The translations under genes and the position numbers were made by a program. This document shows, in pieces, positions 1 to 8,299 of a DNA stretch of 64,000 bases. Position 1 is the first letter of the stretch; each line of letters starts with the position of its first letter. The notes below the pieces were generated by a model. That model was not told where the DNA came from. It saw only the letters and a program-made list of their open reading frames with translations, and did not search any database. Source of the DNA: Dendrophyllia cribrosa (taxonomy: Eukaryota > Cnidaria > Anthozoa > Scleractinia > Dendrophylliidae). The stretch lies in NCBI GenBank assembly GCA_024195265.1, contig JAJLRJ010000008.1:21040958-21104957 (forward strand). Reading direction: 5' to 3'.

Positions 1-323
1 ATCTTAGTTCTAGGTGCTGGCACTGGTTTGTAAGTTCTAGATGCTGGCACTGGTTTAATAGTTCTAGGTGCTGGCACTGGTTTAATAGTTCTAGGTGCTG
101 GCACTGGTGGTAAAATGATATTATCTTCATAGTTTTTGACCATATCCCTAACAGATTTTCTCGGTGTAGGAACTGGTCTCCTACGTTGTTTTTCGTCATC
201 CACAATGATGATTTTAGGCTTTTTATTCTGTTGCTTTAAAAGCAATTTGATGAGTTCTGATTTACTAAGTTTCTTAAGATCACTCTTATTCATATCTATA
301 AGGTTAGATTTTTCTGATTTCAT
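1..323 (-). CDS. N-terminus of probable protein-primed DNA polymerase B (partial)
   Basis: An open frame starts at the ATG at 323 and runs off the left edge, about 107 codons. It begins with a lysine-rich SAP-like helix segment (Ser-Asp-Leu-Lys-Lys-Leu and Ser-Glu-Leu-Ile-Lys-Leu), then an Arg-rich stretch with Pro-Val-Pro-Thr-Pro-Arg, then four 9-residue repeats built on KPVPAPRT. From recall, such PVPAPR repeats precede the polymerase domain in the type-B polymerase of cnidarian Mavericks. No polymerase motif lies inside the window, so the call rests on that memory and on the absence of any other polymerase in the element. The start sits 14 bases from a motif shared with the zinc-finger gene at 440-700. 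Alternative: an independent repeat-rich protein. Confidence 0.55.
   Translation of the reverse strand, partial: MKSEKSNLIDMNKSDLKKLSKSELIKLLLKQQNKKPKIIIVDDEKQRRRPVPTPRKSVRDMVKNYEDNIILPPVPAPRTIKPVPAPRTIKPVPASRTYKPVPAPRTK
6..113. repeat. 27-bp tandem repeat, 4 units, coding
   Basis: Units begin at 6, 33, 60 and 87. Each is exactly nine codons on the minus strand and encodes one proline-rich KPVPAPRT-type repeat, so length changes keep the frame. The array may continue left of the window. Confidence 0.9.
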
Positions 324-336
324 ATATATAATAATT

Positions 337-360
337 CTATAGATAATCTTTTAAATAGTT
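337..360 (-). promoter_or_regulatory. Candidate early promoter of the polymerase gene
   Basis: A 24-base AT-rich block lies 14 bases from the start codon at 323. It matches the block at 714-737 in 22 of 24 positions and at the same distance from that gene's ATG. A related core (TTTAAAA then ATTATCT, minus strand) also lies before the VLTF3-like gene. Function is inferred only from conservation and spacing. Confidence 0.5.
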
Positions 361-439
361 TTACAAATGTGCGTTTAAATATAGTCGAGAATTCAAATAA
401 TCCAATCATGGATCCTTCGAACTATAACTATGAAAAGAA

Positions 440-700
440 TTAACTTTGTGTGTAATTTGGATTATTTTTTTGTGTTATGTTGATGATTCGTTGCATTATA
501 TTGTTGACATTTACATTCTTCATATGCTTTTTTGTTTTCAAGTGACACCATTTCCCTGCAAGTGTATAATTTTTATCATTTTTACAAACATTACAATACC
601 ACTCTTTATTTAACATACATAAGGTTTTATGTTTTTTTAGTTCTTCTGTTGTGAAAACTTTTGGTCTACCGCGACCTCTCTTAACATTTTGATTTTCCAT
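440..700 (-). CDS. AT-hook and C2H2-type zinc-finger protein
   Basis: 86 residues. An AT-hook-like GRGRPK lies near residues 9-14, followed by a single finger-like region with Cys-x2-Cys (about residues 37-40, WYCNVC) and a distal His-x4-His pair (HLKTKKH). Such small proteins bind DNA; in a virus-like element a regulatory or genome-binding role is plausible but inferred. It lies between the polymerase fragment and a coiled-coil gene, all on the minus strand. Its upstream block (714-737) is nearly identical to that of the polymerase gene, suggesting co-expression. The ATG at 700 is the only start close to that block. I do not recognise a named family. Confidence 0.7.
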   Translation of the reverse strand: MENQNVKRGRGRPKVFTTEELKKHKTLCMLNKEWYCNVCKNDKNYTLAGKWCHLKTKKHMKNVNVNNIMQRIINITQKNNPNYTQS

Positions 701-713
701 ATATAATACTATA

Positions 714-737
714 CTATAGATATTATTTTAAATAGTT
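714..737 (-). promoter_or_regulatory. Candidate early promoter of the zinc-finger gene
   Basis: The block matches 337-360 at 22 of 24 positions and is also 14 bases from its start codon. The rest of the 258-base gap (738-958) is AT-rich and shows no gene. Confidence 0.5.
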
Positions 738-958
738 TCATAATAGTGCGGATAATATTGGTCAAGAATTATATATTTTGCATTATTGCGTAATAGTCAG
801 AAACATTAATATTTTTGGCTACCAATGAATAGCGAATGCAAAGATATAAATATCTCAGAAATTTCTGGGATACTTGTAAATAGTAACATCTCTTTAAAAC
901 AATTTTGTATATCCCTTTAAATCCCTGATTAGTGTTCTAATGTTACTGATTGTATTTT

Positions 959-1345
959 TTAAACCCATGTGCCCTGGATCAGATGAATATTTCTACATCT
1001 TTCCAAATCCGCGTTGCTGCTTGTTTTTGTTGTGCTAGATATACTATTTTCTTGTTTGAGATATTTAATATTATCAACTTTGGTTTGTTTCAACACATTA
1101 CATTCATCATCGTATCTATTGTTTTCTATCTCATTGCAGATAATATTCAATAACTCTTTCAATGTTATATCTTCATCAATTTCATGTATTTTTTTATGAT
1201 AAAGTTTCAATAATTTCTTTTTATATTGTAACAGATCCAATCTACGCTCATTATCATATATTTTATCATGAAGATTGTCTATTTCATCTTCACATTCCTG
1301 AATTTGAAAATTTATTTTTTTGATATATTTCTCAATGCCGCTCAT
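959..1345 (-). CDS. Coiled-coil protein of unknown function
   Basis: About 128 residues from the ATG at 1345, chosen because it directly follows a TATATATA run; an ATG five codons upstream (1360) falls inside that run. The first two thirds are a heptad-like helix rich in Glu, Lys, Leu and Ile, fitting a coiled coil. The C-terminus is Ser/Thr-rich. It follows the integrase gene on the same strand, with only a short gap between. I recognise no domain. A structural or scaffold role is possible but unsupported. Confidence 0.6.
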   Translation of the reverse strand: MSGIEKYIKKINFQIQECEDEIDNLHDKIYDNERRLDLLQYKKKLLKLYHKKIHEIDEDITLKELLNIICNEIENNRYDDECNVLKQTKVDNIKYLKQENSISSTTKTSSNADLERCRNIHLIQGTWV

Positions 1346-1359
1346 GATATATATAAACA

Positions 1360-2304
1360 TTATATATTTTTTACATCTTTTAGCGGTATCCAGCTGTTAA
1401 AATCATCACTATATCCTTTCCACTTCACCAAAGCTTGTTTTTTCTTATAGTCTCTTTTGATAACCTTATCTATACGAAAAACATCTTGTTTAGCTTTCAA
1501 TAACTCCTGTTGATAGAAAGATCCTTCTATTGATTCATCATTGAGATCTTTTAATTTGTAAGTTATAGGATTAGTGTATTGTATCTTATTGACTGTAAAC
1601 ACTTCTTCAGTCCAGTTTGGTGTATAACCCTTGTCGAACACATTCCGTTTATACTTTGAAATTCTAACCTTATCACCAACTTTAAATTTTGGTTTATATG
1701 ATAATAGTTCCGTATCATATAGATTGAAATAAACAGTTCCTTCATTCTTTTTCATAGATGCTTCAATAGGTTTCATTTTAATACTTGAATGCTTTGTACT
1801 GTTGTATTCATTTAATAGTTTTGGTAACATGTCTAAATATTGTGTTGTATTTTGAGCTGTAAATTGTTTCCACATTTTAGATTTTAATGTTCTGTTAAAT
1901 CTCTCAATAATAACAGCTTTACCTTCATTGAAAGTAGAATACATCTCAATATTATTTTTCTTTAGCCAGTCTTTGAAAGTTTTATTATAGAATTCAGACC
2001 CTTGGTCTACCCAAATAAATTTAGGTTTCCGTTTGGATTTTTTAATAACATCATCAAATGATTCAGTAATTGTATTACCTGTTTTATTTTTAATAGGGAT
2101 GCTCCAAGCAAATTTCGAAAACACATCAATGATGTTTAACAAATATCTATATCCTTTATTCCATTTTGAAAACTTCTGCATTTCTACAAGGTCAGCGCTC
2201 CAAATATCATCTATTCCATTAACAATAACACGTCTCTTTTGAAATTTCCGTTTGATTGGTTTATGTAGTTCATTTGCAAGGAGTTCAGCCCAATCATTAC
2301 TCAA
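1360..2304 (-). CDS. Polinton integrase with SH3-like and chromodomain
   Basis: About 314 residues of DDE/DDD-type retroviral-like integrase, which joins element ends to host DNA. The catalytic triad is visible as Asp38 (WSADLV), Asp100 (WVDQGSEF) and Glu134 (IIERFNRT). An SH3-like segment (about 205-240) precedes a C-terminal chromodomain (about 275-308, with ALVKWKGY), which may direct insertion to marked chromatin. The frame has no ATG at its front: it opens with a TTG, and the first ATG lies after the first catalytic Asp. The frame also stays open upstream of 2304 and overlaps the end of the PLA2 gene in the -1 frame. The protein is therefore probably made as an extension of the PLA2 frame, or a one-base change has split one gene in two. 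Confidence 0.9.
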   Translation of the reverse strand: MSNDWAELLANELHKPIKRKFQKRRVIVNGIDDIWSADLVEMQKFSKWNKGYRYLLNIIDVFSKFAWSIPIKNKTGNTITESFDDVIKKSKRKPKFIWVDQGSEFYNKTFKDWLKKNNIEMYSTFNEGKAVIIERFNRTLKSKMWKQFTAQNTTQYLDMLPKLLNEYNSTKHSSIKMKPIEASMKKNEGTVYFNLYDTELLSYKPKFKVGDKVRISKYKRNVFDKGYTPNWTEEVFTVNKIQYTNPITYKLKDLNDESIEGSFYQQELLKAKQDVFRIDKVIKRDYKKKQALVKWKGYSDDFNSWIPLKDVKNI

Positions 2305-2768
2305 CTCCTTTTTACGTTTTTTGACTTCCTTTTAACACCTAATCCAAGTTTTTGTTTTACATCAATCGTGTTTCTAGCCAACCAATGCCCCCATTGTCTT
2401 TCATTATACGGTACGTTGTCTAAAGCTTGAACCATTTTTCGGTCTGCCTTATTTTTACATTTCCTATCATCCTTGCAGACTGAATAATCGACATCATGTT
2501 GCATTGCTATTTCATCAGTTCTTCCTGTAGGTTGGTCATATATTTCTAATATTTGGCCAGTTGTTGGGTCATATTTCACTTGACTCTTTAAATCATTATA
2601 TGGGCCAGTATATTTATGGCCGGGTAATGTCCAACCGCGTTTTGGTTTCGGAAGCTTCCCAATGGCCTTATGAATATCAATCCCACTACCTTTATGCAAT
2701 GGATCTAGTTTCTTACTAATATCTGAAGTTAAACTATCTAAGGCTTGATCCAAATATTTATCAGCCAT
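2301..2768 (-). CDS. PLA2-like domain, middle part of a split integrase gene
   Basis: 155 residues. The calcium-loop-like segment YTGPYNDL (about 53-60) and the His-Asp pair in MQHDVDYS (His91, Asp92) match the phospholipase A2 fold of parvovirus VP1 unique regions, where it helps virions leave the endosome. An HKGSGI motif near residue 26 resembles adenain-type cleavage sites seen elsewhere in the element. The ATG at 2768 is only two bases from the retroelement insertion scar, and the frame is in register with the zinc-ribbon fragment beyond the insertion, so 2768 is probably an internal methionine of a longer gene. The tail is very basic and overlaps the integrase frame. Confidence 0.8.
   Translation of the reverse strand: MADKYLDQALDSLTSDISKKLDPLHKGSGIDIHKAIGKLPKPKRGWTLPGHKYTGPYNDLKSQVKYDPTTGQILEIYDQPTGRTDEIAMQHDVDYSVCKDDRKCKNKADRKMVQALDNVPYNERQWGHWLARNTIDVKQKLGLGVKRKSKNVKRS
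2316..2322 (-). other. In-phase A AAA AAC slippery heptamer at the PLA2/integrase overlap
   Basis: Six A and one C on the minus strand lie in the phase X XXY YYZ relative to the PLA2 frame, 12 bases before its TGA. A -1 slip here continues exactly into the integrase frame. It could be a programmed frameshift site, or merely the A-run where one base was gained or lost. Confidence 0.5.
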
Positions 2769-2769
2769 T

Positions 2770-2783
2770 CCTTTTATTTTTTG
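2770..2783. repeat. 14-bp target-site duplication, left copy
   Basis: The 14 bases are identical to 6589-6602. They bracket the Penelope-like insertion and mark its target site inside the PLA2/integrase gene. Confidence 0.85.
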
Positions 2784-2901
2784 AATGGGGTTAGTTTCTA
2801 GAGAAACTGTGGTGATGCGTCGGTGGGGGGATGAAACACGAGAATTTAGTTTTATCGACTGAGTCGATAAGGTAAATTGACCACCGTAAAAAGATTCAAA
2901 T

Positions 2902-2937
2902 AGCTGACGTTTCGAGCGCTAGCCCTTCGTCGGAGCG
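2902..2937 (-). ncRNA. Hammerhead-ribozyme-like motif of the minus Penelope copy
   Basis: Read on the minus strand, a CUGANGA-like box with one change (CCGACGA) is followed by a 4-bp stem II (one wobble) and then GAAACGTC. Three base pairs of stem I (GCT/AGC) flank it. Penelope-like elements are known to carry minimal hammerheads with a very short stem III. The U-to-C change in the first box could impair cleavage. Confidence 0.5.
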
Positions 2938-3031
2938 AATCAAGGAATTGTGGGTAGTGTGTGGTTTTATATAGTAAGCGGTGGAGCTACGCTATTGGTG
3001 GAAATTTGGTGACGTGAAAAACAAATGTAGA

Positions 3032-4978
3032 TTAGTTGAATGAAAAGCGTTCGTTGATTCCGTGGGGTTTGAGAGTGCCGATTTGAAAGATGATTTTTTG
3101 TTCTAGGTTTTTACGGCTTTCTGTGTTACCCTGGTGTAGGGAAAGGCCGCAGATTGTCATGTGTTGTTTAGAATGGTTAGTAAGATTAAAATGGCGCGCG
3201 ACTGGTTTGGATGCGTCTTTGTCATTTTTTTCAACGTCTCGGAGATGTTCACGAAAACGGTCGCCCAGTCTCCTCCCTGTTTCGCCAATGTATATCTTTT
3301 TGCAAAAAGTACATGTAATGCAGTAGATAACATTTACGGAGGTGCATGTAAAACGATCAGTGATTTTAATAGATCGTTTGGGTCCTGTTATTTTGTCCGC
3401 GTTGTGAATGAAAGGACAAGTGTTACATCGTGTGCGTGTGCATTTGAAAGTTCCCGGTACATCGTCAGATTTCAGTGCGCTCGTAACTAGAAAGTTGCCA
3501 ATGTTTTTGTCACGTTTGAATGAAATTAATGGGGGTTGTGAAAAAATTCTGCCAGTTTCGGGGTCGTTTTGGAGTAATTTGAAATTTTTTAAAATGATGC
3601 TTTTGACTGTGTTGTTGTGTGGGTGGAAAGTGAGGGTGAATGGAATTCTCTCGTTCTCTTCCTTCTGTGGCGTTTGTAGTGCTGACTGTCTGTCGATCTG
3701 TTGTGCACGTTGTTGGCCCGTATTAACAACAGAGTCAGGGTACCCACGTTTCTTGAAAAACTGGCACATTTCTTCTGATTTGTTGGAAAAATCAGAGTCA
3801 TCACTACATAGACGTCGAAGTCTGAGAAATTGAGAATACGGAATGGCGTTTTTAACGTGCGATGGATGTGAGGATGAATGTAACAGATAACTGTGGGAAT
3901 CTGTAGGTTTGTAGTGCACACTTGTGGATAAACTGTTACCGTTGATTGAAATATTAATGTCAAGAAAAGCGACTGAGGTTTCGGAAATTTCCCAGGTATA
4001 TTTTAGAGCTGGATGAAAAGTATTGACAGAAGTTATGAATTGATTAAGTTCCTCTTTACTGGAAGAGGTAGCGCCAATGCAATCATCGATGTAGCGGCCG
4101 TAGAGTTCGGGTTTGGTTCCGTGGTACTGATTAAAAAATTTGTCTTCGATGTGGCCTACAAAAAGGTTAGCGTAGCTTGGTCCCATTTTGGTGCCCATGG
4201 CGACTCCATTTACTTGTTTGTAGTAGTTTTGGGAAAATGAAAAACAGTTAAGTGTCAAAACTAATTCGGCTAAGCGGAGCAGTGTTTCTGAGCTTGGGTT
4301 TTGAATGGAGCGCTGGTCGAAAAAATATTTTAGTGCTTGAAGTCCTTCGTCATTGGGGATGACGGTATATAAAGAGGTAATGTCCATAGTGAAAATTAAT
4401 TTGTTTTCACTGGCAAAACTGAAATCCCGGAAAATTTCGAGTGCGTGATTGGTGTCCTTAATGTACGAGGGTAGTGATTTGACAATGGGGGCCATGATTT
4501 TGTCTAAATAGCTAGAAATTAGTTCGGTAGGACAGCTACAAGCGGAAACAATGGGTCGGCCCGGATTGTTTGGTTTATGAATTTTAGGTTTGAAATAAAC
4601 GCGTGAGGTTCTAGGAGTAGTGATGATGAGATTGTTGGCGGTAACTGGTAATTGTTGTTTAGTAATGAGGTCTTAGATAGTTTCTTTGACAATTTTTTGG
4701 TTGGTAGAAGTGAGATCTTTATCAACTTTGGCATAGAAAGCGGTGTCAGAAAGTTGCCGAAAAGCCTCTTGTCGGTAAAGGTCGGTCCGCCAAACAACTA
4801 CCGCCCCGCCTTTGTCGGCCGCTTTGATAACAATGTCGCGTCGTTTGCTAAGACTTTTGAGCGCTGCCCATTCTCCTGTTGAAAGGTTGGAAATTTTGGT
4901 GTGGCGGTTAAATTTAAGTTTTTGGACATCGTGACGACATTTTTTGACGAAAAAATCTAGAGAAGAAAACTGGCCCAA
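3032..4978 (-). pseudogene. Penelope-like RT/GIY-YIG protein, 5'-truncated, one nonsense codon
   Basis: One frame of about 648 codons, interrupted only by a TAA at 4673-4675. Upstream of it, KAADKGGAVVV is the conserved N-terminal RT motif of this family. Downstream are YFKPKIHKP and GRPIVS (primer/finger motifs), MDITSLYT (first catalytic Asp), GVAMGTKMGP, and GRYIDDC (catalytic YIDD). The C-terminus has a Cys-rich finger (CTRTRCNTC) and a GIY-YIG endonuclease (YCITC..IYIGET..FREH). RT copies the RNA and the nuclease nicks the target. The frame begins at the dimer junction, so the true N-terminus is missing. The intact remainder suggests a recent insertion. Confidence 0.9.
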
Positions 4979-6395
4979 TCACGCACTCGAAATTTTCCGG
5001 GATTTCAGTTTTGCCAGTGAAAACAAATTAATTTTCACTATGGACATTACCTCTTTATATACCGTCATCCCCAATGACGAAGGACTTCAAGCACTAAAAT
5101 ATTTTTTCGACCAGCGCTCCATTCAAAACCCAAGCTCAGAAACACTGCTCCGCTTAGCCGAATTAGTTTTGACACTTAACTGTTTTTCATTTTCCCAAAA
5201 CTACTACAAACAAGTAAATGGAGTCGCCATGGGCACCAAAATGGGACCAAGCTACGCTAACCTTTTTGTAGGCCACATCGAAGACAAATTTTTTAATCAG
5301 TACCACGGAACCAAACCCGAACTCTACGGCCGCTACATCGATGATTGCATTGGCGCTACCTCTTCCAGTAAAGAGGAACTTAATCAATTCATAACTTCTG
5401 TCAATACTTTTCATCCAGCTCTAAAATATACCTGGGAAATTTCCGAAACCTCAGTCGCTTTTCTTGACATTAATATTTCAATCAACGGTAACAGTTTATC
5501 CACAAGTGTGCACTACAAACCTACAGATTCCCACAGTTATCTGTTACATTCATCCTCACATCCATCGCACGTTAAAAACGCCATTCCGTATTCTCAATTT
5601 CTCAGACTTCGACGTCTATGTAGTGATGACTCTGATTTTTCCAACAAATCAGAAGAAATGTGCCAGTTTTTCAAGAAACGTGGGTACCCTGACTCTGTTG
5701 TTAATACGGGCCAACAACGTGCACAACAGATCGACAGACAGTCAGCACTACAAACGCCACAGAAGGAAGAGAACGAGAGAATTCCATTCACCCTCACTTT
5801 CCACCCACACAACAACACAGTCAAAAGCATCATTTTAAAAAATTTCAAATTACTCCAAAACGACCCCGAAACTGGCAGAATTTTTTCACAACCCCCATTA
5901 ATTTCATTCAAACGTGACAAAAACATTGGCAACTTTCTAGTTACGAGCGCACTGAAATCTGACGATGTACCGGGCACTTTCAAATGCACACGCACACGAT
6001 GTAACACTTGTCCTTTCATTCACAACGCGGACAAAATAACAGGACCCAAACGATCTATTAAAATCACTGATCGTTTTACATGCACCTCCGTAAATGTTAT
6101 CTACTGCATTACATGTACTTTTTGCAAAAAGATATACATTGGCGAAACAGGGAGGAGACTGGGCGACCGTTTTCGTGAACATCTCCGAGACGTTGAAAAA
6201 AATGACAAAGACGCATCCAAACCAGTCGCGCGCCATTTTAATCTTACTAACCATTCTAAACAACACATGACAATCTGCGGCCTTTCCCTACACCAGGGTA
6301 ACACAGAAAGCCGTAAAAACCTAGAACAAAAAATCATCTTTCAAATCGGCACTCTCAAACCCCACGGAATCAACGAACGCTTTTCATTCAACTAA
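4944..6395 (+). CDS. Penelope-like RT/GIY-YIG protein, truncated second copy
   Basis: The frame is 483 codons, but only residues from about 12 on belong to this copy; the first codons read across the inverted junction. From there to the stop it encodes the same residues as the minus-strand copy, including the first RT Asp (MDITSLYT), YIDD, the Cys finger and the GIY-YIG nuclease. It lacks the N-terminal RT motifs (KAADKGG, KPKIHKP, GRPIVS), so it is unlikely to work alone. It has no stop codon inside the shared part. Confidence 0.85.
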   Translation: MTKKSREENWPNHALEIFRDFSFASENKLIFTMDITSLYTVIPNDEGLQALKYFFDQRSIQNPSSETLLRLAELVLTLNCFSFSQNYYKQVNGVAMGTKMGPSYANLFVGHIEDKFFNQYHGTKPELYGRYIDDCIGATSSSKEELNQFITSVNTFHPALKYTWEISETSVAFLDINISINGNSLSTSVHYKPTDSHSYLLHSSSHPSHVKNAIPYSQFLRLRRLCSDDSDFSNKSEEMCQFFKKRGYPDSVVNTGQQRAQQIDRQSALQTPQKEENERIPFTLTFHPHNNTVKSIILKNFKLLQNDPETGRIFSQPPLISFKRDKNIGNFLVTSALKSDDVPGTFKCTRTRCNTCPFIHNADKITGPKRSIKITDRFTCTSVNVIYCITCTFCKKIYIGETGRRLGDRFREHLRDVEKNDKDASKPVARHFNLTNHSKQHMTICGLSLHQGNTESRKNLEQKIIFQIGTLKPHGINERFSFN

Positions 6396-6490
6396 TCTAC
6401 ATTTGTTTTTCACGTCACCAAATTTCCACCAATAGCGTAGCTCCACCGCTTACTATATAAAACCACACACTACCCACAATTCCTTGATTC

Positions 6491-6524
6491 GCTCCGACGA
6501 AGGGCTAGCGCTCGAAACGTCAGC
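6491..6524 (+). ncRNA. Hammerhead-ribozyme-like motif of the plus Penelope copy
   Basis: Identical to the motif at 2902-2937 but on the plus strand, in the 3' non-coding tail after the RT stop. It has the same CCGACGA box, stem II and GAAACGTC core. Confidence 0.5.
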
Positions 6525-6588
6525 TATTTGAATCTTTTTACGGTGGTCAATTTACCTTATCGACTCAGTCGATAAAACTAAATTCTCG

Positions 6589-6602
6589 CCTTTTATTTTT
6601 TG
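6589..6602. repeat. 14-bp target-site duplication, right copy
   Basis: Identical to 2770-2783. Removing the insertion and one copy would bring the zinc-ribbon fragment and the PLA2 frame into register. Confidence 0.85.
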
Positions 6603-6907
6603 TTTAGCATAACCAGATTTAATTGCCTTTGATGCTCCGAATCTACCTAAATTATACAAACCTTTTAAAGCGCTTTTAGCTGCTATTTCACCAAGACTGT
6701 GACTACCTTCTATATTTAAAAAGCCCCCATCTTGTGAGGGCTCAATTAGTTTCCCTGTTTTTGTTTTATAAATTTGGTTTTTGTTATACCACATTCAGCG
6801 CAAGTGCATTTCAACATAGTTTGACCATTTTTAGTTTTCACATATCGTTCGCTTCCTGGAACACATTCAGTGACTTTCTTCTGTCTAACACAATATGATT
6901 TTATCAT
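6603..6907 (-). pseudogene. Zinc-ribbon 5' part of the PLA2/integrase gene, frameshifted and cut
   Basis: The ATG at 6907 follows a TATATATA run and opens a 53-codon frame with a Cys-rich module (SYCVRQ, TECV, CTCAECG) that ends at a TAA at 6746-6748. A second frame, one base back, overlaps it from 6794 and continues through QDGGFLN and an Ala/Gly/Lys-rich helix into the retroelement insertion at 6588. The two frames look like one zinc-ribbon protein broken by an indel. Beyond the insertion the second frame is in register with the PLA2 domain. The QDGG motif fits the protease-site pattern of the element. The zinc ribbon may bind DNA; this is inferred. Confidence 0.65.
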
Positions 6908-6919
6908 TATATATATAAG

Positions 6920-8197
6920 TTAGATATTTCTAAAATAATGTTCGAGGAATCTCTCATTCTTCATTGTATCATATATGTCAAATACTTGCAATAAATTATA
7001 ATATGAATTCCCTTTATTCATTTCATTCAGAAAGTATAAACAGAAGTAACCACATGTAGTCGTTTTTATGTTCTGGATTTGGTTGTTTTGATGTAACAGA
7101 ATCAAATTCTTTCTTTTTGTATGATTTACGATCTCTTGAAATGGAGGCATACCGAAACTATCAAAATAATTTATCACGTTGTCTTTGACATATGTGGCCA
7201 CCCAATGGCTTCCACTCATATATGAGGGTTCAAGATTGTATATGAATAACGCCTGTTTATGCTTATGTGGAACTTTCTCATCCCTCGATAGAACATCTTT
7301 GATTGGGATGTTCAAATATCTACACCATTTTATTAGATCATGATTACTTAACGGGATATCTTTATGGAATTTTGGTTTTACAGTATTGCCCCTAGTAGTG
7401 GTATGCCATTGAATGGGCTGTTTTTCCCTAATAGTATGCCTTCTCCCGACTTGTTTTTTTTTGGTAGTTTTTTTTTTAATCCCCATACCAATTGGATTAT
7501 CCCATGTACCTATAAATGGAGATGGTTGTCGGTATGCACCAATTCTCGGAGCTCCCTTACCCCCTTTTTTCTTACTAATTCCCATTCGTGGAGCCCCACT
7601 ACCAGTTTTACCAGTCAAAGCATTTAGAAGGAGTGGAACACCGATGCTTGCCAACAGAGTGCCTAAAAATCCACCTGATTGTGTTTTTGTTGGTTTCACA
7701 TGAACACCTGAACCTGATTGAAGGGCATTCAATATATCCTGTTTTTGTTTCGTCGATAAAAGATGCTTATATTCTATCAGCTTATTAATTTTGTCTTGTG
7801 GTACGAGAAAACCACCCGACTGTACGCCTTTGCCAGATATTGATTTCACAATCTGAGAAGCACCTTCTGAAGCCAATCCAGCAAGAGCTGATAGCCCAAG
7901 GGTTTTACCTATAGTTGGTGCTAGTGTCTTGCCAATACTTAAGATAGAAGTTAGTAGACTACCTCCAACCTGTTTTCTAATATTACTTTTGACAAGTTTG
8001 ATATCCATACCCTTATTCATCATACGATTCTTCTCCAATCTCTTCTTTACCATTGCTGGTACATATAGAATATCATTTCCGTTCAGAGATTCATTTGATA
8101 GTCTGAGAACAATAGTTTCCCTTTTTTTGAAAGCATTGCTAAGATTCTTCTTTTGATTGTCAGACAAATTTACTTTGATTTCAAAAAGCTGAGTCAT
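6920..8197 (-). CDS. Adenain-like cysteine protease fused to Gly-rich precursor domain
   Basis: 425 residues from the ATG at 8197, preferred because a TATATAATATA run lies just before it; an ATG at 8245 would add 16 residues. The C-terminal 120 or so residues are an adenovirus-type (C5/Ulp1-like) protease: His in SGSHW, Asp in YFDSFG, Gln in LHQNNQ and Cys in TTTCGYFC. The N-terminal two thirds is different: hydrophobic Gly/Ala-rich helices separated by QVGG, QSGG (twice) and QSGSG motifs, then a basic Lys-rich linker. This resembles an adenovirus pX/pVI-like precursor cut by the protease itself. It lies beside the capsid genes, fitting a virion-maturation role. Confidence 0.82.
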   Translation of the reverse strand: MTQLFEIKVNLSDNQKKNLSNAFKKRETIVLRLSNESLNGNDILYVPAMVKKRLEKNRMMNKGMDIKLVKSNIRKQVGGSLLTSILSIGKTLAPTIGKTLGLSALAGLASEGASQIVKSISGKGVQSGGFLVPQDKINKLIEYKHLLSTKQKQDILNALQSGSGVHVKPTKTQSGGFLGTLLASIGVPLLLNALTGKTGSGAPRMGISKKKGGKGAPRIGAYRQPSPFIGTWDNPIGMGIKKKTTKKKQVGRRHTIREKQPIQWHTTTRGNTVKPKFHKDIPLSNHDLIKWCRYLNIPIKDVLSRDEKVPHKHKQALFIYNLEPSYMSGSHWVATYVKDNVINYFDSFGMPPFQEIVNHTKRKNLILLHQNNQIQNIKTTTCGYFCLYFLNEMNKGNSYYNLLQVFDIYDTMKNERFLEHYFRNI

Positions 8198-8299
8198 TTG
8201 CTGTATATAATATATGTTATATAATTTTTTCCAGTTATAAAACATATATGAAATAAGGATATTTATTTTTATTAGTAATACATTACTTATTATACAATT

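Larger units (their letters stand above)
2784..6588. mobile_element. Penelope-like retroelement, head-to-head inverted dimer
   Basis: A minus-strand copy (2784 to about 4978) abuts a 5'-truncated plus-strand copy (about 4974 to 6588). The two share about 1.6 kb of near-identical sequence: their encoded proteins agree over about 475 residues, and I noticed one silent difference (near 3455 versus 5969). The copies meet at CCAATCACGCAC, a microhomology at the junction. The minus copy extends about 56 bases further at its 3' end (2784-2839). A 14-bp duplication flanks the whole unit, so it went in as one event. Inverted and 5'-truncated partners are a known habit of Penelope elements. Confidence 0.88.

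Noticed and set aside
136..342. Plus-strand open frame at the left edge
   Set aside because: It is antisense to the repeat-coding polymerase N-terminus (1-323, minus), which has an upstream motif and codon-phased repeats.
3090..4240. Plus-strand open frames across the Penelope copy
   Set aside because: They are complements of the RT/GIY-YIG frame and recur mirrored in the other arm, as expected for shadows.
4519..4797. Separate minus-strand frame inside the Penelope copy
   Set aside because: It overlaps the RT frame in another phase and has none of the RT motifs.
6552..6794. Independent 80-residue protein
   Set aside because: Its last residues are coded by the Penelope insertion and its start overlaps the zinc-ribbon frame; it is a piece of a broken gene.
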